NCBI GenBank assembly: GCA_002457145.1
Contig: NTJP01000006.1
Location: forward strand, 43,088-107,087
Direction of reading: 5' to 3'
DNA from: Marine Group II euryarchaeote MED-G38
GTDB taxonomy: Archaea; Thermoplasmatota; Poseidoniia; Poseidoniales; Thalassarchaeaceae
Length of the DNA stretch: 64,000 nt
This document shows, piece by piece, positions 28,657 to 37,820 of the stretch (within the stretch, counting starts at the first letter, position 1; every line of letters begins with the position of its first letter). The notes beneath the pieces were generated by a model. It was not told the origin of the DNA, did no database searches, and worked only from the letters and a program-made list of their open reading frames with translations. The translations under genes were made by a program, and so were the position numbers.

Positions 28657-30372
28657 ATGAAGCAATGGAGAGAAATGACAGTTAAACAATTAAAATCTGA
28701 ATTAAAAACTCGTAATGTATCTCAAAGTGGCAATAAAGATGAATTAGTAAAGAAATTAGAAGATTTGGAAATCGTTGAAGCTGAGATACTTAATAGTGAC
28801 ATTATATCAAAAATAAAAAGTAAAATTCACATAGGATATAATGCAAATAGAAATACTCCAATTTTATCATTAGGAGTTATCTCAATCCTACTTATTGGTA
28901 CCTCAGGAGGGGCTCTTTTGTATTCTGATGAGATAATTAATTTTATTGGAGGTGATCAAGAATATGAATTAATTGATTTTGACGTAGAACAGACGATATC
29001 ATACGCTCAAACCTTGGTTAATTTAGGGCATCCTGATTGGGAAGGTAGATTATCAGGAACCATAGAAGAAAAAAATACAGCAGATTCAATTAAATATAAT
29101 TTTTCTGAAATGGGCATACCTTCGACATTGGAAGAGTTTTCAGTACCCATGTTTGTGATGGGGAATCAATTTGAACTATCCACATGTGAACCAGGAGATA
29201 TCGGGAATATAGTTGGTGGATTTAGCCCATGTTCATTGGCCGATGCTAATAGAGAAATAACTCAATTTACCCATAGAGAAGATTACGTAATACAAGGATA
29301 CAGCGGTTATACAGATATTAGGTACGCGAATTATGTAGAAATAATTGATTTAAACAGAGGTAGCGATAGTGAAAATTGGGATTTAGCATCTGATAAAATA
29401 GGACTAGTATGGTTAAGGGAAGGAGGAGGCTTTCCTGCAACTGAAAGTAATACAATTTTATTCGAGAGGGCACAGGAGAATCAACTTCTTTCACTGATAT
29501 TGGTAAATGACAATGTAAACTGTGATGATTTGATAGAAGGAGATTGTGTTCCATATTTCAAATCATTAGATGTTGAGTCATTTGAAAATTTACCAGAAAA
29601 TATTGGACTCATGATGGTTTCCAGAAGTACTGGTGAACATTTATCAGAACAGGTCATTAACGGAGAATCAAGAGTTCAGTTGATAATAGATGTACAAAAT
29701 CAGGGAAAAGAAACAATATATGTTCCATGTGGAATCATAGAAGGAGAAACCGAAGAATTGATCGTATTTGGAGCGCATCATGACACAGTGTACAATGGTC
29801 AAGGAGCGGTCGATAACACTGCAGGAGTCGCAACAATTCAGGAAATTGCAAGACAGTTCAGCCTAATTCTTGAAGAAAAAGGAAAGCCATATTATACAAT
29901 TTGGTTTTGTACCTGGGGAGGCGAAGAAGAGGGACTTTGGGGGTCAAGTGAATGGGTAGAAAAACATAGAGAAAATCTTGATGAAAATCTAAGGACATAT
30001 GTCAACCTAGATATGAACCATGTTGATTTAGAAAGAAATAATGGAGTAACAATTTTTGGAAATAATAATAAGGATATTAAGAATATTAAAAACATAATAA
30101 AGGAGTTTGAAAATCAATTCCCTACATTATATGAAAAATATCCAATTAATGTTAGATATATCGAAACGTCTGATATGCCCAATAATTCTGATTTTGCTCC
30201 TTTCATGAATCAAATAAGTGAAGAAAAATTTGGTAATGTTGTTTCTTGTTATGGCTCTGGTTCTTCTGAATATCATACTTATTTGGATACCATGGATAGA
30301 TTTAATGGAGAAAGTTTAGCAGTCTCTGGTATAATTTATGGTAGTTTTGCTCATCATTTAGCATATAATTAA
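28657..30372 (+). CDS. SAP-domain, membrane-anchored M28 metallopeptidase
   Basis: A 571-aa fusion. Residues about 5-40 form a SAP/HeH motif (MTVKQLKSELKTRNVSQSGN...LVKKLE), normally DNA-binding. One transmembrane helix follows at about 68-88. The rest is an extracytoplasmic M28 aminopeptidase with a PA-like insert; its ligands include the His-Asp of GAHHDTV, the Asp of AVDNTAGVA, the Glu pair of GGEEEGLWGS, NLDMNH, and a C-terminal His in SEYHTYLDT. The start follows GGTGAGG. Topology predicts the SAP domain inside and the peptidase outside. The likely role is extracellular peptide degradation feeding heterotrophy; the purpose of the SAP domain is unknown. Confidence 0.85.
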   Translation: MKQWREMTVKQLKSELKTRNVSQSGNKDELVKKLEDLEIVEAEILNSDIISKIKSKIHIGYNANRNTPILSLGVISILLIGTSGGALLYSDEIINFIGGDQEYELIDFDVEQTISYAQTLVNLGHPDWEGRLSGTIEEKNTADSIKYNFSEMGIPSTLEEFSVPMFVMGNQFELSTCEPGDIGNIVGGFSPCSLADANREITQFTHREDYVIQGYSGYTDIRYANYVEIIDLNRGSDSENWDLASDKIGLVWLREGGGFPATESNTILFERAQENQLLSLILVNDNVNCDDLIEGDCVPYFKSLDVESFENLPENIGLMMVSRSTGEHLSEQVINGESRVQLIIDVQNQGKETIYVPCGIIEGETEELIVFGAHHDTVYNGQGAVDNTAGVATIQEIARQFSLILEEKGKPYYTIWFCTWGGEEEGLWGSSEWVEKHRENLDENLRTYVNLDMNHVDLERNNGVTIFGNNNKDIKNIKNIIKEFENQFPTLYEKYPINVRYIETSDMPNNSDFAPFMNQISEEKFGNVVSCYGSGSSEYHTYLDTMDRFNGESLAVSGIIYGSFAHHLAYN

Positions 30373-32115
30373 TTACATTTTCTCCGGAGAATCTATTCCT
30401 AGTAATTCTAAACCTTTTTTTAAAGTTCTACCCGTTAAATCACACAAGGCCAGCCTACTTTTGATTAACTCTTTATTATCATTCTTCAATACGGGACAAT
30501 TCTCATAAAATGAAGCAAAGGAAGAAGCTAGTGAGTGTAAATAATTACATAATTTATGAGGTGAAAAGGTAATTATTGATTCTTCAATTATATTTGCAAA
30601 TGAAAGAAGGCGTTTTGCCAAAAGTTCTTCTTCTTTATCAATAATAATAAAAATTGAATCATAAAGAGAAGTTGATGAGATATCTGATTTAGAAAATATA
30701 CTACAAATTCTTGCATGGGCATATTGGAGATATGGCGCAGTATTTCCTTCAAATGAAAGCATTTTATCCCAGTCAAAAACATAATCTTTAGTTCTTTCAG
30801 TTGAAAGATCTGCATATTTAACTGCCCCTATTCCTATCATTTTTGCTGAATCTAGCTTTTCATTAATAGATAAGTTAGGATTCTTCTCGGATATTACTTC
30901 TTTGGCTCTAGAAATAGATTCAGATAATAGATCAACGAGTTTAATGGTATTTCCTTCTCGGCTTTTGAGTATTTTTCCATCTTGATTCAGCACTGAACCA
31001 AAATTAACATGTGTTGCATTATGTCCTTCATGCAAAAAACCAGCCATTTGGGCAATATCGAAAACCATCTCAAAATGTTGTTTTTGAGGAGTTCCTACGA
31101 CATAAATTAAATCTGTACAATTTAATCTTTCTGTACGATCAATAATACATGCTAAATCAGTGGCAGAATAATTATATCCTCCATCACCTTTACGGATAAT
31201 TACTGGCATTTCATCCCCTTCTCTGTTAAGCCATTTTTTGATAGGAAAAACAACTTCTGCCCCCTCGCTATTTACCAATATATTAGATTTCGACAGTCTG
31301 TCAATAACAACCGGCAATAGGTCATGGTAGGAAGACTCGCCCTTAATATCGGAATCAGATAGTAGGACTCCTAGAATTGAATATACTTCGTTAAAATATC
31401 TCATTGATTCAGAAACTAGTATTTTCCAGAGGCGGAGAGTTTCTTTATCGCCTCCTTGCAACATTACAACTCTATTACGAGATCGGGATGCAAAGTTATC
31501 AATTGTATTGAATTTTGACCTAGCTTGTTTGTAAAAACTATCCAAATCACCAACCCCTAATTCTTTTGCAGCTTTATCTTCACCTAAATCAAGAAGATGT
31601 TCGATCAACATACCAAATGGAGTACCCCAATCTCCAATGTGATTTTCTCGGTATACAGTATATCCTTTGAATGATAATAATCTTACTATTGAGTCTCCTA
31701 TGACTGTTGATCTCAGGTGTCCAACGTGCATTTCCTTGGCGACATTAGGCGCGGAATAGTCAACAACAAACGTACGTGAATGATCATAGACAACGCCAAG
31801 TCTTTCATCTTTAAATATACGAGAAATTTGAGTTTCGATATAATTATTTGTAGCGCTAATATTAACAAAACCATTCTTAGATGAAACTTTGGCAATAGAA
31901 AGAATATCATCAGAAACTAATGAAACTATCTCCTCGGAAATATCTACAGGAGATCTTTTCATTATCTTCGAAAGTGAATGGCAAGGTATCGCAAGATCGG
32001 CATGGCCTTCAGTAGTTGCTGGAGCGAGTAATTCCGACAATATTTGTTCATCCAAGTTCAAAGAAGACATTACATCTTTGAAAAATGGATAAATATCTTT
32101 GATTAAAATTTCCAA
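30373..32115 (-). CDS. argS: Arginyl-tRNA synthetase
   Basis: A 580-aa class I synthetase. The HIGH-type motif is in NVAKEMHVGHLRSTVIGD, preceded by an N-terminal Add-1 domain. The second ATP motif region reads GSVLNQDGKILKSREGNTIK, and the C-terminal DALR anticodon-binding domain is all-helical. The start is TTG with GAGGTG 5 nt upstream. It follows aRF1 by 9 bp on the same strand and is likely co-transcribed with it. Its stop abuts the convergent peptidase gene. Confidence 0.96.
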   Translation of the reverse strand: MEILIKDIYPFFKDVMSSLNLDEQILSELLAPATTEGHADLAIPCHSLSKIMKRSPVDISEEIVSLVSDDILSIAKVSSKNGFVNISATNNYIETQISRIFKDERLGVVYDHSRTFVVDYSAPNVAKEMHVGHLRSTVIGDSIVRLLSFKGYTVYRENHIGDWGTPFGMLIEHLLDLGEDKAAKELGVGDLDSFYKQARSKFNTIDNFASRSRNRVVMLQGGDKETLRLWKILVSESMRYFNEVYSILGVLLSDSDIKGESSYHDLLPVVIDRLSKSNILVNSEGAEVVFPIKKWLNREGDEMPVIIRKGDGGYNYSATDLACIIDRTERLNCTDLIYVVGTPQKQHFEMVFDIAQMAGFLHEGHNATHVNFGSVLNQDGKILKSREGNTIKLVDLLSESISRAKEVISEKNPNLSINEKLDSAKMIGIGAVKYADLSTERTKDYVFDWDKMLSFEGNTAPYLQYAHARICSIFSKSDISSTSLYDSIFIIIDKEEELLAKRLLSFANIIEESIITFSPHKLCNYLHSLASSFASFYENCPVLKNDNKELIKSRLALCDLTGRTLKKGLELLGIDSPEKM

Positions 32116-32124
32116 AATAGCACC

Positions 32125-33372
32125 TCATGACCATGCATAACGAAGAATAGCTGCTATACCTCCAAATGCAGCATCCAACGTAGCTCCTTCTTCAGTATCT
32201 AATGAAATTAGTCTTACTTTTGAAGATGTTCGCTCTGCGAGAATTGAAAGTTCATCTATCAAATCAACTGTTTTATCCGTTAGTTCAAACACTTCTTCAG
32301 ATTTACAATTAGCACATAATGGAGTTTCTGATGTTCTATTTTGTGTACTCACCCAAGTATTTTTGCATAACTTGCATGACCAATGTACTCTACGTTTTGT
32401 AATGGCCTCTGAAAGTAAAAGGGTTTCAACGGCACCTTGCTCAAGTGCAGCACGTATCATTGACTCACCATATGTTGCCTTTGGATGAGGTTGCATAACC
32501 TCTCGAAGGAAAATATCAACCACCTTTCTTTCAACATCTAGTTCGATTTGGTCCATTAAACCTCCTGCTCTTTGGATGAGTTCTCTAAGTCCACTTTCAT
32601 TTGAATAACCAACATCAAAAAATGGTTCGCGAATCAATTTCTTTATTTCGTGGTGAAAGTAATCATTTCTAATTACAAAATCTTTGGTAGCGCCGGGTCC
32701 TCCGATAATTATTCCTTTAAGATCCTGAATCATTGGAAGCCAATAAGCACAAGCTCTTTCGGTTGATTTTTTGAAAAATTTATGTGCAGCTTCTTCGATT
32801 AATCTTTCGAATCTTTGTGCCGATTGGCCCCCTCTTCCATGTTTGGAAGGGACTAAAGACGTAATATGTTCTTGGCAATGTAACCTTTTTCCTGATGCTA
32901 GGCCATAAGCTGCTTCTGATCTATCTATAACAAAAAGTCCATATGCAGTTCTATCTATTAGCATCTCTTCTAATTGGCTTAATTCAAAAGATGAGTCGCA
33001 TCTATATCTGAAAGATGGGAATGCCTCTGGTGGGTTATCTATTACAGTTGAAATTAATCGAGTTTTGTTATTTCCAGTTATTACATGACCGACAAATAAT
33101 GCTATCCCTAATTCACCAGGGGTTTTATATCTATTAAGAGTGGAGATTGCCGATTCTATTGCATCTGTAACATGTTTTTTTGTTGATTTAGATTTTATGT
33201 TTGCAGCTTGACCTGCTTCTTGCGTAAGATGATGTCTTACATCGCTAATCATCTTATCAGGAGGTATGATTACCGATACTAATTCAGTACCCATTCCCTT
33301 CATGACTGATACTTCAGCAAGAACTTTTTTTAGTTTTAAGCGACGTTGTTGTAATTCTAAATCCTCAGCCAT
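32125..33372 (-). CDS. prf1: Peptide chain release factor aRF1
   Basis: A 415-aa archaeal/eukaryal-type release factor. The codon-recognition loop NIKS is at residues 58-61, and the peptidyl-hydrolysis GGQ is in KHGRGGQSAQRFERL. A zinc-ribbon pair (CKLCKNTW...CANCKS) lies in the C-terminal domain. I start at the ATG at 33372, which follows GGAGG at good spacing; the ATG at 33396 has no site. It is divergent from pyrH across about 98 bp, which must hold both promoters. Confidence 0.96.
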   Translation of the reverse strand: MAEDLELQQRRLKLKKVLAEVSVMKGMGTELVSVIIPPDKMISDVRHHLTQEAGQAANIKSKSTKKHVTDAIESAISTLNRYKTPGELGIALFVGHVITGNNKTRLISTVIDNPPEAFPSFRYRCDSSFELSQLEEMLIDRTAYGLFVIDRSEAAYGLASGKRLHCQEHITSLVPSKHGRGGQSAQRFERLIEEAAHKFFKKSTERACAYWLPMIQDLKGIIIGGPGATKDFVIRNDYFHHEIKKLIREPFFDVGYSNESGLRELIQRAGGLMDQIELDVERKVVDIFLREVMQPHPKATYGESMIRAALEQGAVETLLLSEAITKRRVHWSCKLCKNTWVSTQNRTSETPLCANCKSEEVFELTDKTVDLIDELSILAERTSSKVRLISLDTEEGATLDAAFGGIAAILRYAWS

Positions 33373-33470
33373 AGACACCCTCCTGTGAATTGCCATAGGA
33401 GGCTACATTTCAACCCTTCAGCGTATCTAGAGCATAGAACTTCAAAGGGAGTATCTTCTTCCAACGGTCA

Positions 33471-34175
33471 ATGAAGTTCATCGTGGCCGCAGTAGGTGGG
33501 AGTTTATTGCGACCAGAAGTACAAGAAAGACAGAGTTGGCTGAAAGATTTATCCGTAATGGTAAAGGAACAAATTTCTCCTGGAGTAAAGCTTGGTTTAG
33601 TAGTTGGAGGAGGGAGTCCAGCAAGAGATAGTATTCAGCTTGTTGAACCAATTATTAATGATGTTCTGGCCCTCGACAGGATTGGAATATCTGCAACTAG
33701 ATTAAATGCTTCAATAATTAAAGAAGTTTTTCAAAATTCTGGAATTTTTGTATCAGAACAAATTCCTAAAAATGTTACTGAAGCAGTAACTCTTATGGAA
33801 AAATATGATGTTGTTGTAATGGGAGGGACTGTTCCGGGACACACTACTGATGCTGTTGCAATCGAATTGGCAATTTCTTCGAATTCAGATAAATGCATCA
33901 TTGCAACAAATGTAAATAAAGTATATGAAGAAGATCCTAGAAATAACGAAGGGGCAAAATCTTTTGATAACTTAACATTTAATGAATTACAGAAAATTGT
34001 TGGTCCGGCAGAACATTCTAACGCAGGAATATCGCAAGTAGTGGACCCCGTGGGAGTTTCATTGGCAAATAAATCTAAATTAACATTAAATATTTTAGAT
34101 GGAAGAAAGATAGAGAATATAAAAAATGCAATAAAGGGAAGTAAATTTGAAGGTACTACGGTAAATGGTGATTAA
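33471..34175 (+). CDS. pyrH: UMP kinase, archaeal type
   Basis: A 234-aa amino-acid-kinase-fold enzyme phosphorylating UMP. The N-terminal AVGGSLLRPE, VVGGGSPARDSI, the NVNKVYEEDPR motif and the DPVGVSLANKSK segment agree with archaeal PyrH (about 225 aa). It belongs with carAB, dut and other pyrimidine functions in this window. The zinc-ribbon gene begins immediately after its stop. Confidence 0.94.
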   Translation: MKFIVAAVGGSLLRPEVQERQSWLKDLSVMVKEQISPGVKLGLVVGGGSPARDSIQLVEPIINDVLALDRIGISATRLNASIIKEVFQNSGIFVSEQIPKNVTEAVTLMEKYDVVVMGGTVPGHTTDAVAIELAISSNSDKCIIATNVNKVYEEDPRNNEGAKSFDNLTFNELQKIVGPAEHSNAGISQVVDPVGVSLANKSKLTLNILDGRKIENIKNAIKGSKFEGTTVNGD

Positions 34176-34469
34176 TTGAGTCGTAAAGATACGATATTGA
34201 GGGCTGCTCAAAGAACAGCAAAGGAAGCTAGAGAAGCAGCATCTAGAAAGAGTAAGAGAAAGGAGAAGTCTGGAGTATCCCCCCATAGGCATTGCTCAAT
34301 ATGTTGGAAGCCTATTACTCTCGAAAGTCACCCGCCGGTTTGTAATAATATAGAATGTGAAGATTCCTGGAAGAAAAAAGATAAATCTAGAAAGAGATTG
34401 ACAATAATGATGTATTTCTTCCCGGCTTTCGCAATTCTTCTTTTAATAATTAATATTTTACAAAGTTAA
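34176..34469 (+). CDS. Zinc-ribbon membrane protein, DUF2116-like
   Basis: A 97-aa protein with a basic coiled N-terminus, one zinc-ribbon (HCSICWKPI...PPVCNNIECEDSW), and a C-terminal transmembrane helix (MMYFFPAFAILLLIINIL). This matches archaeal DUF2116 proteins, small tail-anchored zinc ribbons of unknown role. The start is a TTG abutting the pyrH stop, implying coupling. Confidence 0.7.
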   Translation: MSRKDTILRAAQRTAKEAREAASRKSKRKEKSGVSPHRHCSICWKPITLESHPPVCNNIECEDSWKKKDKSRKRLTIMMYFFPAFAILLLIINILQS

Positions 34470-34486
34470 ATAATGGAATTGAAAAT

Positions 34487-35071
34487 ATGATGATGAGAAT
34501 TCTATCAATATTACCCGGTTTTGTAGGATTCCTATGCATAATTATAATGATTAGCAGTATAATTGGTTACTCCACAGAAGAAGTTGTAAATGATATACCA
34601 ATAGTGCCTTGTAGTGATGATGATGAAATTGGTTGTAGAGTTGCAATGACCAGTTCGGATATTGAAGTTCCGAATGCATTCAGTCTGCTTGAAATTAAAA
34701 TTTCTGTTATTTGGGAAGAGTCAGAAAGAAGTTGGTTCGGAGTAATACAACAATATGATGAAGCTTGTGAACCAGATAGTAATGGCTTAACAAATTGTAC
34801 TGAATCAGATTTTGAAGATTATATCATTGCAGGAGGCTCTAACGCAGATGGAAAATTACAATTCGAAATGGAACCAGGAGAATATAGATTTATCACTGCA
34901 GGAAAGGATAGCTCAGCAATAAGTCAACAAGATGCAAGTTTACAAATAGAAATACATCTTAATTCAATAATAGAATTGATAATCGGAGGGATTGGAATAT
35001 TTTTATTCATTGGAGCAACTGAAATGGCATTTCCATTAAGAGAATTATATAGAAAATTTAGAGATGCATAA
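34487..35071 (+). CDS. Hypothetical membrane protein with two transmembrane helices
   Basis: A 194-aa protein with an N-terminal hydrophobic segment (about 8-27), a small extracytoplasmic domain of about 125 residues containing four cysteines (probable disulfides), and a C-terminal helix (about 165-183) with a short basic tail. No family is recognised. It follows the DUF2116-like gene by 17 bp and is probably in the same operon. Confidence 0.6.
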   Translation: MMMRILSILPGFVGFLCIIIMISSIIGYSTEEVVNDIPIVPCSDDDEIGCRVAMTSSDIEVPNAFSLLEIKISVIWEESERSWFGVIQQYDEACEPDSNGLTNCTESDFEDYIIAGGSNADGKLQFEMEPGEYRFITAGKDSSAISQQDASLQIEIHLNSIIELIIGGIGIFLFIGATEMAFPLRELYRKFRDA

Positions 35072-35117
35072 CATATTTGATAGTATCTTTGAATAACCAC
35101 GTGATAGTGGCACCCAT

Positions 35118-35237
35118 ATGGTTGTACCTAAGTGCCCTAACTGTGGGTCAAAAAAAGATATTGGGGGCCTTGATAATTCATTTGGTGGACATCAGATTTT
35201 TTGTACTGTCTGTGGCCATAACTGGCACATATCATAA
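35118..35237 (+). CDS. 39-aa zinc-ribbon microprotein
   Basis: A short ORF starting ATG at 35118 and ending TAA at 35235-35237. It carries two CxxC pairs: CPNCGS at residues 6-11 and CTVCGHNW at 29-36, the CPxCG/CxxCGH arrangement of single zinc ribbons like those of TFS/RPA12-type proteins. It lies downstream of the two-helix membrane gene and overlaps the last codons of the convergent GTPase gene by 6 bp. The pattern of paired cysteines is unlikely by chance in a random 39-codon ORF. Function is unknown. Confidence 0.6.
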   Translation: MVVPKCPNCGSKKDIGGLDNSFGGHQIFCTVCGHNWHIS

Positions 35238-36326
35238 ATATCTGGCTTCATCTTGACGCCGTAAAATTTCTTGCTGAGAACCTATTGGTTTTATTGAGTC
35301 GTCTTCGCGATACCAGTGATCAGGCAAAATTAATGGATCTGAAACAATATTTGACGCAATTTTTTCTATTATTATTTTTCTAAGCTCTTCAATACCAGAA
35401 CCAGTTTTTGCACTGATAAGAATCTCAATATTTGATGGTTTTTTATCAAATAAATCAGATTTAGTATGAATAGTGAGTATTGGCTTACCGGTAATCATAT
35501 TTTGAACTTCTTTGAATAAATTATTTTGTTCTTTAAGAGGTGTTGTGGCACCATCAGTTGAATCTATTAAGAATAAAAGAACATCCCCGATATTCTCCAA
35601 TGCTGCAATAGCTTGCATTTCAATATTATTTCTTTCAAACATCGGCCTATCTAAAAGTCCTGGAGTATCTACCATTTGATAGACTCGTCTTCTATGTTCA
35701 AAATGCCCTAAATGCAATTGTTTTGTTGTGAATGGATATTCTGCTACTTCCGGCTCTCCGCTTGAAAGAGAGTTTATCAATGCCGATTTACCAACATTAG
35801 GAGAACCTGCTACTACTATGCAGGGCTCTAATGAATCGATTGAAGGTAGTTTTCTAAGTATATTTCTAGCATCTCCCAGCCATATTATAGAATCAGAAAT
35901 TTGATCTACTATTGAGGAAATCCTGCCATAAGCATGCCTTCTTTCTTTGTGAAAACCATCAATTTCCCTTAATCTGAGCATTTTTTGTTGTGAATCGGAT
36001 GCAAGTCTTATCACTTTATCAGATGCCCATTGCAATGCACCTAAATTTCTACGAAAGTCATCATTACCTACGGCTGCATCGACCAAAGCTTGATCAAAAT
36101 CAGATAACGAATTAAGACTTGGCCATTTTTCGATATAGTCAAGTAGAGTTGAGGAAATGATATCAGCAGCAGATTGGACCATTCTATTCATTTGCTTTCT
36201 TACTCTATGATACTTATCCGGATCTTCAACTAAATTAGCTTGTTTACTAGCTCTTGAGAATGCCTTATCCAGTATCTCTTGAGGGTAAAGAACTGTAGGT
36301 ATAGATCGCCAATTGATGGATGCCAT
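35232..36326 (-). CDS. Nog1-like GTP-binding protein
   Basis: A 364-aa OBG/HflX-superfamily GTPase related to archaeal/eukaryal NOG1, which assists large ribosomal subunit assembly. The N-terminal helical domain (about 1-150) is followed by the G domain: G1 AGSPNVGKSALIN, G2 threonines in YPFTTKQ, G3 DTPGLLD, G4 HTKSD, G5 SAKTG. I chose the ATG at 36326, which follows GAGAGAC; upstream codons would give an extra 15 residues. It is divergent from the gene at 36444. Confidence 0.88.
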   Translation of the reverse strand: MASINWRSIPTVLYPQEILDKAFSRASKQANLVEDPDKYHRVRKQMNRMVQSAADIISSTLLDYIEKWPSLNSLSDFDQALVDAAVGNDDFRRNLGALQWASDKVIRLASDSQQKMLRLREIDGFHKERRHAYGRISSIVDQISDSIIWLGDARNILRKLPSIDSLEPCIVVAGSPNVGKSALINSLSSGEPEVAEYPFTTKQLHLGHFEHRRRVYQMVDTPGLLDRPMFERNNIEMQAIAALENIGDVLLFLIDSTDGATTPLKEQNNLFKEVQNMITGKPILTIHTKSDLFDKKPSNIEILISAKTGSGIEELRKIIIEKIASNIVSDPLILPDHWYREDDSIKPIGSQQEILRRQDEARYL

Positions 36327-36443
36327 GGTGTCTCTCAGGCATATGGCTAAGACCATGACACTTGAAATCATTAGTCGGTTGACGTCTTAAAATAGTAAAC
36401 AATAACCCTATCTCTTTTTTTAGAATTACATGCACGTATAGCC

Positions 36444-36896
36444 ATGGATGGGAACAGGACGGCATCAATAATCAAAAATTTACCAGAATGGGCTAAAAAA
36501 ATGTATATAGAAAATGGGTCTCCAGATTTAAAAGAAAACGAAGATATTTTTCATGGTCCTTTGATAGATAGAAAACATGGATTAAGGAAAGATGACTTAA
36601 TAGAAATTAGCATAGATGATAGAGTTCTGCCTAAAAATGAAAATCGTAAGATAGGAGGTATGCTGATAGGAACTACACGAAATTCTGTAGATGTATTAGA
36701 TGCTGATGGTAATTTTTTATCAATTTCAAGAGATAGAATTGTTCAGATAAAAATTATAATACATCTTCGAAAAACATATTTAGAAGATGAGGAATTACTA
36801 ACATTTGAAAAAGAAGATATGCGAAGAAGAGCAAATGTTCAAGAAAAAGCTGAAAAGAATGCCGAAGGAAGTAGAGACGGACATATATGGGATTGA
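36444..36896 (+). CDS. Hypothetical protein with possible Sm-like barrel
   Basis: A 150-aa soluble protein. Residues about 45-105 alternate hydrophobic strands with glycine turns (DDLIEISIDDRV, GGMLIGTTRNSVDVLD, GNFLSISRDRIVQIKI), a pattern similar to LSm/SH3-like beta barrels. The C-terminal 40 residues are charged and helical. I do not recognise a specific family. It ends 4 bp before phhB. Confidence 0.6.
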   Translation: MDGNRTASIIKNLPEWAKKMYIENGSPDLKENEDIFHGPLIDRKHGLRKDDLIEISIDDRVLPKNENRKIGGMLIGTTRNSVDVLDADGNFLSISRDRIVQIKIIIHLRKTYLEDEELLTFEKEDMRRRANVQEKAEKNAEGSRDGHIWD

Positions 36897-36900
36897 TAAT

Positions 36901-37227
36901 ATGGAATTAAGTAAGAAAAAGTGTATACCTTGTGAAGGAGGAATTCCTCCTTTGAATGAAGAAGAATGTAATGTATTAAGTAAAGAAATTGATGATAATT
37001 GGGAAGTTATATCCTTACATCATTTGGAAAGAGAGTGGTTGTTTGATGATTTTATAAATGCATTAAATTTCACTAACAAGCTTGGAGGCATATGTGAAGA
37101 AGAAAATCATCATGCTGATTTCGAGTTAGGATGGGGAAGAGTTAAGGTCAAAATTTTTACACATAAAATTGATGGATTGGCCGAGGCAGATTTTATTCTT
37201 GCAGCAAAATTTGATTGTTTGGATTAG
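36901..37227 (+). CDS. phhB: Pterin-4a-carbinolamine dehydratase
   Basis: A 108-aa protein of the PCD/DCoH family. The active-site signature EENHHADFELGWGRVKVKIF with paired His, followed by THKIDGLAEADFILAAK, is diagnostic. The ATG at 36901 gives the normal family length; the longer in-frame start at 36805 overlaps the preceding gene and adds a lysine-rich stretch. It dehydrates 4a-hydroxytetrahydropterins to recycle pterin cofactor. No pterin-dependent hydroxylase is visible nearby, but other pterin genes (folB, SDR, folP) are in the window. Confidence 0.93.
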   Translation: MELSKKKCIPCEGGIPPLNEEECNVLSKEIDDNWEVISLHHLEREWLFDDFINALNFTNKLGGICEEENHHADFELGWGRVKVKIFTHKIDGLAEADFILAAKFDCLD

Positions 37228-37235
37228 GAATTTAC

Positions 37236-37808
37236 ATGAGTATTGTACAGGATCTCCTGAATAGTAGAAGAAGTATTTATCACTTCACAGACCAAAATGT
37301 GAAATTGACAGATTTAGATAAAGCGTTTAAAGCGGCTAGTAATGCACCTTGTCATAAACAAACCCATCCATGGAATTACTACGTATTAGGTGAAAAAACA
37401 AGGAAAAAATTGTTACCTACTGTGATTTCATTAGCCAAAATAAAGGCTAAAAATAATAATGAAGAAGATACTATGTCTTCTGTCAATAGGGCTATTTCAA
37501 AGATAATGGATATTCCAGTAATTATCGTTGTAACAGCAAAACTAAGTCCTGAAGATTTATTCAGAGAACAAGAAGATTATGCAGCCACAGTTTGTTCTTT
37601 ACATAATCTCGTTCTATCGCTTTGGGATATGGGAATTGGCTCTCAATGGAGTACTGGTGGCATTACTAGAAGTTCAATGACCTATGATAGATTAGAGATA
37701 AATATAAAATTAGAAAAAATTATAGGTTTCCTTAAAGTAGGATATCCTCAAAAAATACCAAAAAAACAGAAGAAAGAGGTCTCCGAAATAAGAAAATTTC
37801 TACCCTAA
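37236..37808 (+). CDS. Nitroreductase-family flavoprotein
   Basis: A 190-aa FMN-dependent reductase. The typical N-terminal RRSIYHFTD, ASNAPCHKQTHPWNYYV, and C-terminal MGIGSQWSTGG...IIGFLKVGYP match the nitroreductase fold. The ATG at 37236 is preceded by AGGAA. Natural substrates in archaea are unknown. It sits in a tight run phhB - nitroreductase - MDR reductase, possibly a redox operon. Confidence 0.86.
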   Translation: MSIVQDLLNSRRSIYHFTDQNVKLTDLDKAFKAASNAPCHKQTHPWNYYVLGEKTRKKLLPTVISLAKIKAKNNNEEDTMSSVNRAISKIMDIPVIIVVTAKLSPEDLFREQEDYAATVCSLHNLVLSLWDMGIGSQWSTGGITRSSMTYDRLEINIKLEKIIGFLKVGYPQKIPKKQKKEVSEIRKFLP

Positions 37809-37820
37809 TATGGTGATAAA

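Noticed and set aside
36805-36900. Longer N-terminus for the pterin dehydratase
   Set aside because: The extra 32 residues overlap the previous gene, are lysine-rich, and exceed the normal family length; the ATG at 36901 gives the standard protein.
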